A stretch of 27,375 nt of DNA from DASVHF01 sp036382695 (GCA_036382695.1 DASVHF010000004.1:1-27375), one strand, 5' to 3'; positions 14,875 through 23,963 are shown, counted from the stretch's first letter. Notes: a model not told the origin generated them from the letters alone. Numbers and translations are program-made.

Positions 14875-16245
14875 ATGGCTACGCTTGATAAGAATAGTCT
14901 TTGGGAATCCGTGTTGGCAGAATTGCAGATTTCGCTTTCTGGCGCCAATTTCCAGACTTGGTTTAAGGGAAAAACGCAAATGCTATCGGCAAACAATGGC
15001 ACGGTCGAGATTGGCTGTGCTTCTGCTTACAATAAAGTCTGGATTGAGGAGCGTTATTTAGGGAAAATAAAGGAGATTATCGACCGTCTCACTAACTCTT
15101 CTAATACACTAGTATTTACTATCACTCCACAGAATTTACTAAAACCTCCGGCTCGAAAAAGAAACCAGGAAAACCCCACTGTACCTCTGTTCGAGGAGGC
15201 GGCTTCCCCATCTATTAAAGAGGCGCTGGAAACCGCCAACCTTAATCAAAGGTACTCCTTTTCAAATTTTATTGTTGGAGGGTCAAACCAATTGGCTTAT
15301 GCGGTAGCAAAGGCGGTTGTAGAAGAACCGTTTGAGCAGTACAACCCTCTTTTAATCTACGGCGGTGTTGGTGTCGGAAAAACCCACCTCCTCCAAGCGA
15401 CTGCTCAAGCGGTGTTCCTGCGACGTGCGCAGACAAGGTTGTTGTATTGTTCTAGTGAGACGTTTACTAATGACATGGTTGAGGCGATCCAAAAAAGGCA
15501 AACCTTCGATTTTAGGGCTAAGTACCGAAATGTAGATTTTCTACTAGTTGATGATGTTCAATTTATCGCCGGTAGAGAAAGCACTCAAGAAGAATTTTTC
15601 CATACCTTTAACGATCTTTATAGTCGGGGAAAACAAATCATTCTTTCCTGCGATCGAAGACCAGAGGAATTAGCTAATCTCCAGGAAAGGATAAAAAATC
15701 GGTTTATCGGTGGGATGGTAGCGAAAATCGACCCCCCAGACCTCGAGCTACGGGAGGCTATTCTACTCGCCAAGATTAAAAATGCCAGATTGGAAATCGA
15801 CTTTCCGATAATTCGTTGTCTTGCCGAGAGCCTGGGCCCCAGCATAAGAGAGTTGGAGGGGGCACTACTACGAATTGCCGCAGTTTCAAACCTAACCGGT
15901 AAAAGAATTGATCTCCCCTTAGTCAAAACAACTGTCGAGCTGGAAAGGAAAAAAGGAAGTCCAAAGACAGTGGTGCTGGAAGCGGCAGCCTCTTTCTTCT
16001 CATTAACTCCTGCGGACCTCAAAAGCCAGCAACGATCGAAAGAATATGTTCTCCCTAGACAAATAGCGATGTACCTGCTCCGCCACGAAGCCCGTTTAGC
16101 ATTCAAAGAAATAGCTGATTATTTTGGCGGGAAGGACCATACTACAGTTATTTACTCGGTCAACAAGGTGGAAAAACTTGTGGAAAAAGGTGGAGAAGCC
16201 GCAACGATTGTGGAGGAAATTCGTCGTAAGGCGTTTACTAGTTGA
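14875..16245 (+). CDS. dnaA: Chromosomal replication initiator DnaA
   Basis: The 456-residue protein has all four DnaA domains: N-terminal domain I (LWESVLAELQISLSGANFQTWF), a short linker, an AAA+ core with Walker A GGVGVGKTHLLQA (about 163-175) and Walker B FLLVDDVQFIAGRE (about 222-235), and the C-terminal DNA-binding helix-turn-helix with RQIAMYLLRHEARLAFKEIA then GGKDHTTVIYSVNKV. ATP-DnaA opens the origin. No Shine-Dalgarno site precedes the ATG. It is divergent from rpmH and upstream of dnaN, with the probable origin between them. Confidence 0.97.
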   Translation: MATLDKNSLWESVLAELQISLSGANFQTWFKGKTQMLSANNGTVEIGCASAYNKVWIEERYLGKIKEIIDRLTNSSNTLVFTITPQNLLKPPARKRNQENPTVPLFEEAASPSIKEALETANLNQRYSFSNFIVGGSNQLAYAVAKAVVEEPFEQYNPLLIYGGVGVGKTHLLQATAQAVFLRRAQTRLLYCSSETFTNDMVEAIQKRQTFDFRAKYRNVDFLLVDDVQFIAGRESTQEEFFHTFNDLYSRGKQIILSCDRRPEELANLQERIKNRFIGGMVAKIDPPDLELREAILLAKIKNARLEIDFPIIRCLAESLGPSIRELEGALLRIAAVSNLTGKRIDLPLVKTTVELERKKGSPKTVVLEAAASFFSLTPADLKSQQRSKEYVLPRQIAMYLLRHEARLAFKEIADYFGGKDHTTVIYSVNKVEKLVEKGGEAATIVEEIRRKAFTS

Positions 16246-16345
16246 AAACCTCCGCAATTCTCCACCAAAATATTAAGTCTGCGGTAGGCACCAGATCCAC
16301 CATTTCCACACCCTTTACTATTACTACTATAATATTACTATAATT
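16179..16345 (+). other. oriC: Probable oriC: DnaA-box-like sites and DnaA-trio tract
   Basis: The dnaA-dnaN gap has ATTTCCACA (16302-16310), then a short CCC, then a tract reading CTA TTA CTA CTA and further TA-rich triplets to 16345. This copies the order of the basal unwinding system described in Bacillus subtilis: DnaA box, short GC stretch, DnaA-trio. Further partial boxes are TCTCCACC and GATCCACC in the gap and TGTGGAAAA (16179-16187, the reverse of TTTTCCACA) in the dnaA 3' end. Strand switching of genes on either side agrees with an origin here. GC skew was not computed. Confidence 0.6.
16339..16344 (+). promoter_or_regulatory. dnaN -10 element, near-leaderless
   Basis: A perfect TATAAT lies 8 nt before the dnaN ATG; a second TATAAT is at 16328-16333. 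The -35 is poor (TTTACT, 19-nt spacing). The element is embedded in the AT-rich part of the proposed origin, so unwinding and dnaN transcription would share DNA. Confidence 0.5.
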
Positions 16346-16352
16346 AAAAATA

Positions 16353-17459
16353 ATGAAAGTTAGTTTTATTCGAGAAAATTTTTTAAAGGCAGCTAGTCTA
16401 ACTGTGCAGGTAGTCGGTTTAAAGCCCAGCTTACCAGTACTGAATAATTTCATGCTCTCCGCAGAAACAGGATTTTTAGAGCTAGTTGCCACAAACCTTG
16501 AAACTACTATTACATATAAAATCCCGGTAAAAGTTTTGGATGAGGGAAAGACAACAGTACCAGCAAGAGCTCTAATAGATTTTTGCCAGGCAGTGCGGAG
16601 TAGTCAAATAAATCTAGAAACCGAGAAAGAAAACCTTTTGATCCAAGCAGAGAGCTCACGGGCATCCATACCAACAATGAGTCCGAGCGAATTCCCCAAG
16701 GCTAGTAAGTTTGAATCTACGACCACCCTATCAATAAACAAAAGCAAATTTCTTGAGGGTGTCAGCCAGGTTGCTTTCAGCGCCGCACCCGAAGAAGGAC
16801 GGCCGGTTTTAACTGGGGTTTTAGTAAAACCCGACGGCGAAAAGATAAATCTTGTTGCAACTGATGGGTACCGTCTAGCGGAGAAGGAGATTAAAGGTAG
16901 TGGCAAAATGGAATCTGGGGTACTTATCCCCTCCCGAGCACTTCGGGAAGGAGCTAAAGCGATTGCTGAACAGGAAGATGAAAGCATCGAAATGTCGGTC
17001 AATAAAGAGAAAAACCAAATTCAGCTAGAAACAAAAAACCTCACTATTTTGAGCCGCCTTTTGGAAGGTGACTACCCAAATTTTGAACAGATAATTCCCG
17101 CCTCATTTGTTGCTGAGATTATCGCAGATACCCAAGACCTTGTTAACTCGGTTAAACTTGCGGCTTTGTTTGCCAAAGAGGTCGGCAATGTTGTCAAATT
17201 ATCAGTCGAGGGGAGCAGCCTTATCATCAGTGCTAGCACTGCCCAAGTTGGTGAAGCGCAAACCAGCTTGAGCGTTAAGCACAAAGGGGAGGACCTAAAA
17301 ACAGCCTTCAACTCGCGTTTCTTACTCGAATCGTTAGGAACGATTAAAGACAAAGAAATTATCTTCAACCTTAGTGGTTCTACCAGCGCAGCTCTTTTAC
17401 GCGGGAATCAAGATGCTAGTCTAACACATATAGTCATGCCGGTTAGAGCCCAAAGCTAG
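16353..17459 (+). CDS. dnaN: DNA polymerase III sliding clamp, beta subunit
   Basis: The 368-residue protein forms the ring that tethers the replicative polymerase. It begins MKVSFIRENFLKAASLTVQVV and shows three clamp repeats, with family segments FMLSAETGFLELVATNLET, GVLVKPDGEKINLVATDGYRLA, LLEGDYPNFEQIIP and the C-terminal HIVMPVRAQS, which matches the usual MPMR ending. The length is standard (about 365-380). The stop TAG is followed directly by the recF ATG. Confidence 0.97.
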   Translation: MKVSFIRENFLKAASLTVQVVGLKPSLPVLNNFMLSAETGFLELVATNLETTITYKIPVKVLDEGKTTVPARALIDFCQAVRSSQINLETEKENLLIQAESSRASIPTMSPSEFPKASKFESTTTLSINKSKFLEGVSQVAFSAAPEEGRPVLTGVLVKPDGEKINLVATDGYRLAEKEIKGSGKMESGVLIPSRALREGAKAIAEQEDESIEMSVNKEKNQIQLETKNLTILSRLLEGDYPNFEQIIPASFVAEIIADTQDLVNSVKLAALFAKEVGNVVKLSVEGSSLIISASTAQVGEAQTSLSVKHKGEDLKTAFNSRFLLESLGTIKDKEIIFNLSGSTSAALLRGNQDASLTHIVMPVRAQS

Positions 17460-18551
17460 ATGTTAAAGGCGTTAAGCGTTAGAAATTTCCGAAATTTACT
17501 TACTGCCAAAATAAAATTTTCGCCGGGGATAATAATAATAATTGGCGACAACGGTCAAGGTAAAACGAACCTTTTGGAGTCTATTTATTTCCTTTCCTAC
17601 GGCAAACCTTTCCGGGGGCTTAAAGCCCAGGCAATTAATTGGCATAAAGACGAGGCAACAATCGCCGGGGAGACAGAAAAGGATAGAATTGAAATTATTA
17701 TCCACCGTGACCAGGAGAACAAAACGTTCATCAACGGCAAGCAAAAAAAGGCAATTTCTATTCTTGGCCGTTTTGTTAGTATCGTTTTTCGACCTGAGGA
17801 GATTGAAATTATTAATGGACCGCCCCCGTTACGCCGGACTTGGTTGGACAAGCTAATCGCCACAATAAATAAAAATTACCTTTATGACCTGGTGAATTAT
17901 CAGAGGACTCTGCAGAATAAGAATAAACTTTTGAAGCTTTCTTCGCCTGATCCCGCACAACTTGTAGTCTGGAACAGAGGCCTAGCCAAGTATGGGAGCA
18001 GAATTTGGCAGGAGAGAGAGGCAGTAACGGCAGTTATTAATCAAAATTTAAGGCGGGAGTCGCAAAAACTTGTTGGCAAGAAGGTTTTTCTTGACTATAA
18101 AAACCCGCTGAGTGGAAAAGACGGCCAGTTGGCAGAAAGCCTTTATTTAAATAAACTTGCTTCCCAGGAAAATTTGGAAAGGAGACTGCAAGCGACTATT
18201 TTTGGTCCTCACCGTGATGATTTCAAAATAATCATTGAAGAAAAGATGGGCAAGAACATTTTACAAAAGGAATTAGCATCCTTTGGCTCTCGAGCTGAAC
18301 AGCGCCAGGCGGTCCTGCTTTTAAAAATGAATGAAGCAAAAATCTTTGCTGACTTTTTTGGAGAGGCACCGGTAATATTGCTTGATGACGCGGCTAGTGA
18401 ACTAGATGAGAGGAATCGGCAGCTGCTATTTTCCCACCTTTACGCTCGCCAAATTTTCATTACCTCCACTAGTCTGGAAGCGTTGCCGGAGGCGGTGAAG
18501 AGTAAGGCCCAAATCTTAAAAGTAGAAAACGGTAGGTTTACCTCTAACTAA
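17460..18551 (+). CDS. recF: DNA replication and repair protein RecF
   Basis: RecF is an SMC-like ATPase that loads RecA at gaps with RecO and RecR. The 363-residue protein begins MLKALSVRNFRNL and has Walker A GDNGQGKTNLLESIYFLSYGK (about 30), the FGPHRDDF segment, the ABC signature region LASFGSRAEQRQAVLLLK, and Walker B VILLDDAASELDERN. All core motifs are intact and the length is typical. It starts right after dnaN without its own ribosome site and its stop overlaps the stop of the convergent VirB4 gene. Confidence 0.95.
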   Translation: MLKALSVRNFRNLLTAKIKFSPGIIIIIGDNGQGKTNLLESIYFLSYGKPFRGLKAQAINWHKDEATIAGETEKDRIEIIIHRDQENKTFINGKQKKAISILGRFVSIVFRPEEIEIINGPPPLRRTWLDKLIATINKNYLYDLVNYQRTLQNKNKLLKLSSPDPAQLVVWNRGLAKYGSRIWQEREAVTAVINQNLRRESQKLVGKKVFLDYKNPLSGKDGQLAESLYLNKLASQENLERRLQATIFGPHRDDFKIIIEEKMGKNILQKELASFGSRAEQRQAVLLLKMNEAKIFADFFGEAPVILLDDAASELDERNRQLLFSHLYARQIFITSTSLEALPEAVKSKAQILKVENGRFTSN

Positions 18552-20368
18552 AGGTCTGGTTCTTGCGATGGTTCATTTACCGGCCCCTTACCGGCAGTAA
18601 TTAACGCATGTTCTTCAGCCGAGGCTTGAACCCTAATAGCAACATGATTAGTACCGGCGAAAAACAATCCTTCACCAACATCAGCCGAAAGGAGCAAATT
18701 TTTCTCGCCTTCAGAGAGATAGAAGGTCGCAACAATTCTTTCAATCGCCGCAGAACTTTGTTTCATAAGAACCTGGATAGATGAATTGGTGACAATTGCC
18801 TTGCCGTAATCGGTATCTAAGAAATCCTCGACGTCTTGAGTTATGGTTGTTAAACCAAGATTATATTTACGTGCCCTTTTGGCAATAGCGTACATGAAGG
18901 AAGCCGAGTCTTGATATTTCATCATGTACCAAGCCTCGTCAACAATTAGCAACCGCTTCTTTTGGTTGCGCCTTATTCTGGTCCAAGCGTAATCGAGTAT
19001 GATGAACATAGCGATTGGCCGCAGTTCATCCTGCATCTCAGCGATTGAAAATACTGTGAAGCTGTTGCGTAGATCTATGGAACTTGGCTGATCAAAAACG
19101 CCGCTCAAGGAACCACGGATAAATTTTTCCAGCCGCTCGGCCATACCTCGGGCAGCAGGATCCGCCATGTTTTGCAGAACATTATATAAATCACCAAGAA
19201 GCGGTGGCTCTTTTGTTTGGGTTGCCGGATCAGGGGTAATGCCCTTGAGTTTATAGGTGGTGATTAGAGCCCGATCTAAGAGAGCATCCTCAGTTGGAGT
19301 GAGGTCACCAAGCATTATTCTAAAAAGAGAATGGAGGGTGAGGATCTTTAATCCAAGCTCGTTCTCTCCTTCTTCAAAGACACCAGAAAGATCAAAGGGG
19401 TTAATTTTTACTGGTTGGTTTTGGGCGAATTTAATAAATTCTCCACCAATTGTAGTGGCCAAATTTTCATATTCGTTTTCTGGGTCTAGGATAATTACCT
19501 CTGTGCCAAATAGCAGCGAACGGAGCGCTTCAAGCTTAACCATATAAGTTTTACCGGCGCCAGATTTTGCAAAGACGACACTGTTGGCGTTTTCGAGTGT
19601 AAAGCGATCAAAAATAACCAAAGAGCCATTATGTTCGTTAATCCCGTAAAGCACCCCTTCATTAGCAGTTAACTCGGAACTTGTAAAAGGAAAGGTAGTG
19701 GCAAGAGAAGTCGTGTCCATGTTACGGATAACAAAAAGTTTATCCCAGGAATAAGGCAGAGTGGACTGGAAAGCTGGTTCTTGCTGCAAGCTCGCATGCT
19801 TGGTGATGATTAGTAGTGAGCCCGCCACCGCTTCGACCTGTTTGGTAATGTAGTTTAATTCTTCTATCGTTGGGGCTGGTATTTTGATGTAAAAGGAAAA
19901 TTGAAAAAACCGCTCTATTCCAGTTGCCAGCTGTTCCTGTAATTCATGTGCGTCTTCCAAGGCCGTGCTAATAGCTGGATCGAGTACTCGTCCAGCTTGC
20001 ATATCGCTGGCGATAGTAGCTTCCATCTCAGCGATTTTACGTCGCAGGTCATCAAGAACTCCCTTGGTTTGGGTAGGATAATAATGAAAAGAAATGTCCA
20101 GAGTATGATCGAAGTTGATTAAAGGAGCAAGCCAATTGGCCCCCACAAAGCGAGGGTAACCGGTGACAAAAAGAGTGCGGTAGTAAGTACCACCTATTCT
20201 TAGGTAATCGAAATCGATCTCCACTGCCGGTGGTGCAATGACATCTTTGACATCAATCATCCCACACCCCAAAGTTGTAGCTACTCTAGCACGAGTTTTT
20301 TGGTCCTCAAGTTCTTGGGGATCTACAGATCCGCGCTTCCTCCTCGATAGTAGATCAAACGCTCTCAT
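18548..20368 (-). CDS. virB4: VirB4/TraC-type secretion ATPase
   Basis: The 606-residue protein powers type IV secretion or a related pilus. The N-terminal third (about 40-230) matches the TraC/VirB4 N-domain with GGTYYRTLFVTGYPRFV. The ATPase domain has Walker A FAKSGAGKTYMVK (about residue 268), Walker B RLLIVDEAWYMMK (about 472-484), and the downstream ITQDVEDFLDT and VTNSSIQVLMKQS sensor blocks. An AAGGAG site 7 nt before the ATG supports the start at 20368. It overlaps the upstream TraC-like gene by 14 bp and converges on recF. Confidence 0.9.
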   Translation of the reverse strand: MRAFDLLSRRKRGSVDPQELEDQKTRARVATTLGCGMIDVKDVIAPPAVEIDFDYLRIGGTYYRTLFVTGYPRFVGANWLAPLINFDHTLDISFHYYPTQTKGVLDDLRRKIAEMEATIASDMQAGRVLDPAISTALEDAHELQEQLATGIERFFQFSFYIKIPAPTIEELNYITKQVEAVAGSLLIITKHASLQQEPAFQSTLPYSWDKLFVIRNMDTTSLATTFPFTSSELTANEGVLYGINEHNGSLVIFDRFTLENANSVVFAKSGAGKTYMVKLEALRSLLFGTEVIILDPENEYENLATTIGGEFIKFAQNQPVKINPFDLSGVFEEGENELGLKILTLHSLFRIMLGDLTPTEDALLDRALITTYKLKGITPDPATQTKEPPLLGDLYNVLQNMADPAARGMAERLEKFIRGSLSGVFDQPSSIDLRNSFTVFSIAEMQDELRPIAMFIILDYAWTRIRRNQKKRLLIVDEAWYMMKYQDSASFMYAIAKRARKYNLGLTTITQDVEDFLDTDYGKAIVTNSSIQVLMKQSSAAIERIVATFYLSEGEKNLLLSADVGEGLFFAGTNHVAIRVQASAEEHALITAGKGPVNEPSQEPDL

Positions 20369-21080
20369 TTTCGGACTCCTTATTAGCCTCTCCCATTACT
20401 GGTGAAACCTCAGGTTCCACAATTGGTGTTGTGTATTCCTTAGTGCCCAAAGCGGCCTTTTGCTCCCGAGAAATTTCGGGATTGTAAATATCATAAAAAA
20501 GCTCCACCAGCTCTTCCGTGTTTAAACGCACTGCCTTGACTCCAATACGATTAAACTGCTTTATGAGGTGTTCGATTTTTGGTTCTAGATTGACCTTGGC
20601 CTTCTCCAGAGTTGTCCATTTACTTACATTTGGCGGAGAGCGTCTAAATATGCTCGTAATGTCAGTTTTTAGTTGAGCAATATCAATGCCAACATGTGGG
20701 ACCGAAACGTAAAAGCGCTTATCAAGCACTTGACTTCTTGATACCAGATCGGTGATAAAGTTTTCGTACTTTTTGATATACGATAGTAACGCCTGGTTTT
20801 TTGCACCGCGTTTTGCCTCTTCGATCCTATATAGATAATTTGAAATGTCCATTCGTTTTGTCCGGACTAAAACTTGGATTGGAAATGTGAGTGAGTTGAG
20901 TAAGGCGGCAAAAGCGAAAATCATTGAATCTTGTTCCGATTCAGACAAAAGGTCAAAATTGACCGCTGTCGTCTGCAAAATTGCTACCGCTCCGCCATTT
21001 TTCAACACAACGATATCATCCCTGATGTCCTCTACATCTAGGTGTCCTTGAGTTGAGGCAATTTTTTCGCTTTTTTTCAT
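20355..21080 (-). CDS. TraC-like type IV secretion accessory protein
   Basis: The 241-residue protein has an N-terminal domain GHLDVEDIRDDIVVLKNGGAV like the start of TraC/VirB4-type proteins, followed by the FPIQVLVRTKRMDISNYL strand pair and a helical region. It has no Walker motifs and no membrane segment, and ends in an acidic tail. It resembles proteins that precede VirB4 in CPR and Gram-positive conjugation clusters, probably a cytoplasmic partner of the ATPase. It starts 4 nt after the stop of the coiled-coil gene and overlaps virB4. Confidence 0.65.
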   Translation of the reverse strand: MKKSEKIASTQGHLDVEDIRDDIVVLKNGGAVAILQTTAVNFDLLSESEQDSMIFAFAALLNSLTFPIQVLVRTKRMDISNYLYRIEEAKRGAKNQALLSYIKKYENFITDLVSRSQVLDKRFYVSVPHVGIDIAQLKTDITSIFRRSPPNVSKWTTLEKAKVNLEPKIEHLIKQFNRIGVKAVRLNTEELVELFYDIYNPEISREQKAALGTKEYTTPIVEPEVSPVMGEANKESENESV

Positions 21081-21084
21081 AATA

Positions 21085-22851
21085 TTAACCGGCGGCCCTA
21101 ATTTCTATTGGCGGCATCACCTTTCCGTCGACTTTTACTTGGATAACGTCGAAACCATGTCCTGGCGACTCCAATTCCATAGTGTATACGCCGTTTGGTA
21201 GGGGAGTTGAAATTGCAAATTGACCAATCTTATTAGTTTTTAATGCCCTTACCGGTTGCCCGTCGCTATCCTTAACCACGATTACCACGTTTGAGAGTAA
21301 AAGGCCTTCTTTATCTTTGACTATGCCGTTTATAACATTAGGAGCGCTGGTCAGAGCTGGTGCCATCTTACCGACAGCTAGTTGCGGCTCGACGATTCGG
21401 GCACTCGGTTTTTGTTCCATGGGTTCTTCAACCACCTGCGGTTCCACCATGTGGCTAGGCTCCTCTTCCCTTTTTTCGGCTTTGGTGCCCAGCTCTTCGA
21501 CCACCGATGCTAATTTTGACAGCCTATTTTTTGCTTCGTCGCGTTCTCGCTCGACCCCCAAGATATTTGATTTCAATTCAGCAATTTCCTCAGTCTGCCT
21601 TTCGGTCAACAGTTGTTTTTGGTTCATTTCGGCAGTTTTTTGTTCTAGCCTCTGAGCCTGTTCTTGGAGGTTGGTTTTTAAAATATCCCGCTCTTTTTCA
21701 GCATTCAAAATTCGCGTTTTCAATCCAGCTATCTCCTGGGCCTGCGTGTAGCTTATAGCTTGGTTTTGGCTAGCGCGAGCAGCTTCTTGCTCTTGCTTCT
21801 GAATTTGATCCAGGAGACCACCTCGCTCGAATTTAATTTGCCCGAGCTCTCTCGTGAACTGGTCGGTTAAACTTTCTAGCTTTGTTTCCAGAGCCTGACT
21901 CTTTTGCACCTCCAGGTTGTAAGATTTGTTTAAATCGTCAACCTGTTTTAATAGACGTGATTTATCAGCGATAAGCTGGTCAATCTGAGGTAGATGTTCG
22001 TCACCAATTGGAGTCGGTTTTGGCTCAACAATCAAACTAGGCGGCATAATAGGAGCAGGTTGTGTAGGCCCTTTTGGGGGTGGAGCTATTCCCTGCCGCA
22101 GCTGTGAAAGTTGGTTTTCCAACTTCTCAGCCTCGGATAGCAGTTTTTGCGTCTCCTCCTCCGGCCCCAACGTCGTTCCTACTTCAGGTGTAGATGCAGT
22201 TGCTGGAAAAAGCGTCTGTTTGGGCTGTACCGGTAATGGTGAGGGAGGAGCTTGAGTCGGTGGTTGCACACCACTCGGTAGTTGTGTTTGCGGAGGTTGA
22301 GGCGCCCTTTTGGCCAACTCTTGTCGGGCTGATTCCTTCACCTTTTCAAGTTCGGTATGAACGGTTTGGGCGGTTGTGTTGGTTGGTACTTGTGAAGGTT
22401 GCGACCCTTGCTGCACGGGGGTTGGAACCTGCGTTTGTACAGTCGGCGCCCTCTGTGGCTCGCCTTTAGGAAACGGGTTTAGGCGTTCCACTCTGGCCTC
22501 AAGAGGACGGCGTATTTCTTCAGAAAGCTCAAATATCCCGGCTCCACCAACGGGCAATAAGACCCGGCCACTTAAGCCGACTGGGGTAAGACTTCGGGGG
22601 TGAGTGTTGTTTACTCGTCCGATATGAATATTCTTATCCGGATATTTAATTGAAGCAACCGGTTCAAACGGGGTAGTAAAGGCGACGCCTAGTTCAGGAA
22701 GACCCCCCGCTTCTTCGAATTTTCTTGGCTGTTCCGTCGGTTTAAAACGATGGGCCAAGGGTTTACCTGGATATTGGAGAGGCTGCTCTGGCAGATCTGA
22801 CGGCGGGCCGCCTACTTCGACCCGTCGGTGGACTACTGGCCCCTGCATCAT
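21085..22851 (-). CDS. Proline-rich coiled-coil protein with carboxypeptidase-regulatory-like domain
   Basis: The 588-residue protein has three parts. Residues 1-290 are Pro/Gln/Thr-rich and probably disordered. Residues about 290-465 form a long coiled coil with heptad-like Leu and many Gln, Glu and Lys. Residues about 500-588 form a CarboxypepD_reg-like beta sandwich (VINGIVKDKEGLLLSNVVIV, then IGQFAISTPLPNGVYTMELE). There is no signal peptide or transmembrane helix. An AAAGGGGG site 7 nt upstream fixes the start, immediately after the PrgI stop. Its place between PrgI and TraC-like genes suggests a structural or scaffold role in the secretion machine; the exact function is unknown. Confidence 0.7.
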   Translation of the reverse strand: MMQGPVVHRRVEVGGPPSDLPEQPLQYPGKPLAHRFKPTEQPRKFEEAGGLPELGVAFTTPFEPVASIKYPDKNIHIGRVNNTHPRSLTPVGLSGRVLLPVGGAGIFELSEEIRRPLEARVERLNPFPKGEPQRAPTVQTQVPTPVQQGSQPSQVPTNTTAQTVHTELEKVKESARQELAKRAPQPPQTQLPSGVQPPTQAPPSPLPVQPKQTLFPATASTPEVGTTLGPEEETQKLLSEAEKLENQLSQLRQGIAPPPKGPTQPAPIMPPSLIVEPKPTPIGDEHLPQIDQLIADKSRLLKQVDDLNKSYNLEVQKSQALETKLESLTDQFTRELGQIKFERGGLLDQIQKQEQEAARASQNQAISYTQAQEIAGLKTRILNAEKERDILKTNLQEQAQRLEQKTAEMNQKQLLTERQTEEIAELKSNILGVERERDEAKNRLSKLASVVEELGTKAEKREEEPSHMVEPQVVEEPMEQKPSARIVEPQLAVGKMAPALTSAPNVINGIVKDKEGLLLSNVVIVVKDSDGQPVRALKTNKIGQFAISTPLPNGVYTMELESPGHGFDVIQVKVDGKVMPPIEIRAAG

Positions 22852-23568
22852 TTACACGCCCCCTTTCCTTGGCCCGTCTTGACCAGAAATTGATGGGGCG
22901 GGACCGGCTAGACCAGAATAACTTTGTTTGACCTGTTCAATATTAGGTACTTGCTGCTGCGGCGGTGCTGTTATCTTTGTCAGAGGTTGAGGTGCAGCCC
23001 CTTCTGCCGGTGTTACTGGTGGGACTGCGGATACAGCCTGTGTTGGGAATGTTGGAGCCACCGGTGGCCGAGCGGCCCTTAATACGGAAAACTTTTCTTG
23101 CAGGCCGAAATCGAGCATATTCATTCGGGTTTTTTCAAGACTATCAAGTTTATTGGTTTTTCTTTCCGCTCTAAGTTGCGTTAAAAAAACCTCGAGATCA
23201 GCACGGGTGTGGGTAACTAGAGGTTTTTCCGTCGGGCGACGCAAGTATCTAGAAAATTGCGGGGCGAGAAAACTGATTTGTTTTGGCTCCTTGCGCCAAA
23301 CTCTTTTAGATGGGTTTCTTAGTGTGTTAATGAAAAGAACAATCCACTTATCAAAGGGGACACCGCCAACTGGTAGAAAGGCAAAAGCCAGGGCGAGAGA
23401 AGCAATCGGAACAATAAAAAACCACTTGATGATACCACCGCTTGAGACGAAAAGTATAAAACAGATAACACCGGCAATACCCAGATAGCCGAACTGTTTC
23501 AGGGTGAGAAAACCGACTAGTTTAAATTCAAAGGCGGTTATGTTTTGTGGTATAGGATGTTGCTGCAT
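22852..23568 (-). CDS. PrgI-family membrane protein of a type IV secretion system
   Basis: The start at ATG 23568 (MQQHPIPQNITAFEFKLVGFLT) gives 238 residues and the usual PrgI beginning; the TTG at 23604 is less likely. Two adjacent transmembrane helices lie at about residues 27-45 and 48-66, followed by the GGVPFDKWIVLFINTLRNPSKRVW motif common in PrgI/VirB3-like proteins. The C-terminal 130 residues are a charged then Pro/Ala-rich tail, longer than in short PrgI proteins. It is probably the inner-membrane partner of VirB4. It is the first gene of the leftward secretion operon. Confidence 0.85.
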   Translation of the reverse strand: MQQHPIPQNITAFEFKLVGFLTLKQFGYLGIAGVICFILFVSSGGIIKWFFIVPIASLALAFAFLPVGGVPFDKWIVLFINTLRNPSKRVWRKEPKQISFLAPQFSRYLRRPTEKPLVTHTRADLEVFLTQLRAERKTNKLDSLEKTRMNMLDFGLQEKFSVLRAARPPVAPTFPTQAVSAVPPVTPAEGAAPQPLTKITAPPQQQVPNIEQVKQSYSGLAGPAPSISGQDGPRKGGV

Positions 23569-23584
23569 GGCAGAATTTCGAAAA

Positions 23585-23685
23585 GACGATATTGCAGCAA
23601 TCAAAGGCGCACCGTTTTGTTTCGGCTTGTTTTCTTTAGGTTAACTTTTGGCCCTCCGATCTTCTGGAAGGTTGGCAATATCGTC
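23585..23685 (-). repeat. Long-range inverted repeat in the secretion-operon leader
   Basis: AAGACGATATTGC (23583-23595) and GCAATATCGTCTT (23675-23687) are perfectly complementary over 13 bp, about 80 nt apart. Both arms lie between the predicted transcription start and the PrgI ATG, so the leader RNA can close into a large loop. Confidence 0.65.
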
Positions 23686-23704
23686 TTCTCTTCTTTCGCC
23701 CCCT

Positions 23705-23733
23705 ATTATCACCGAATCGGCTAGCAAAATCAA
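23705..23733 (-). promoter_or_regulatory. Promoter of the PrgI-VirB4 operon
   Basis: TTGATT (23733-23728), 17 nt and GATAAT (23710-23705). The start would be near 23698, giving a leader of about 130 nt. Confidence 0.5.
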
Positions 23734-23797
23734 CCGAGTCAAAATAGCTCAGAAAGAAACCGAAACGAACAGACAACCAATCCATTAGTTGTGCCTC

Positions 23798-23875
23798 TAG
23801 TCCACGTAGTAGTCGCAGCACTCGAGAATACTTGAGAAATTGAGAAAAGCGAAATTTCTAAGTTATGTAGGATGA
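23798..23875 (+). repeat. Dispersed repeat R1, copy a
   Basis: It begins TAGTCCACG, runs through GTCGCAGCA, a CGAGA-TACT word, an AAATT/GAAATTT inverted pair and ends in a GTAGGATGA word. Copy b at 25883-25957 has the same order of words with scattered differences; an inverted core copy is at 23943-23963. Confidence 0.65.
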
Positions 23876-23942
23876 CTTAGCTAGGCAAAAGTTGCCTAGC
23901 GCAAGATACGAGAGTACCTGAGGGATAGTTCGCTAGCGCGTT

Positions 23943-23963
23943 CTGCGACCACCCCGTGGACTA
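23943..23963 (-). repeat. Inverted core of repeat R1
   Basis: Read on the minus strand it gives TAGTCCACGGGGTGGTCGCA, the same core as copies a and b, with a CCAC/GTGG mini-palindrome. Confidence 0.55.
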
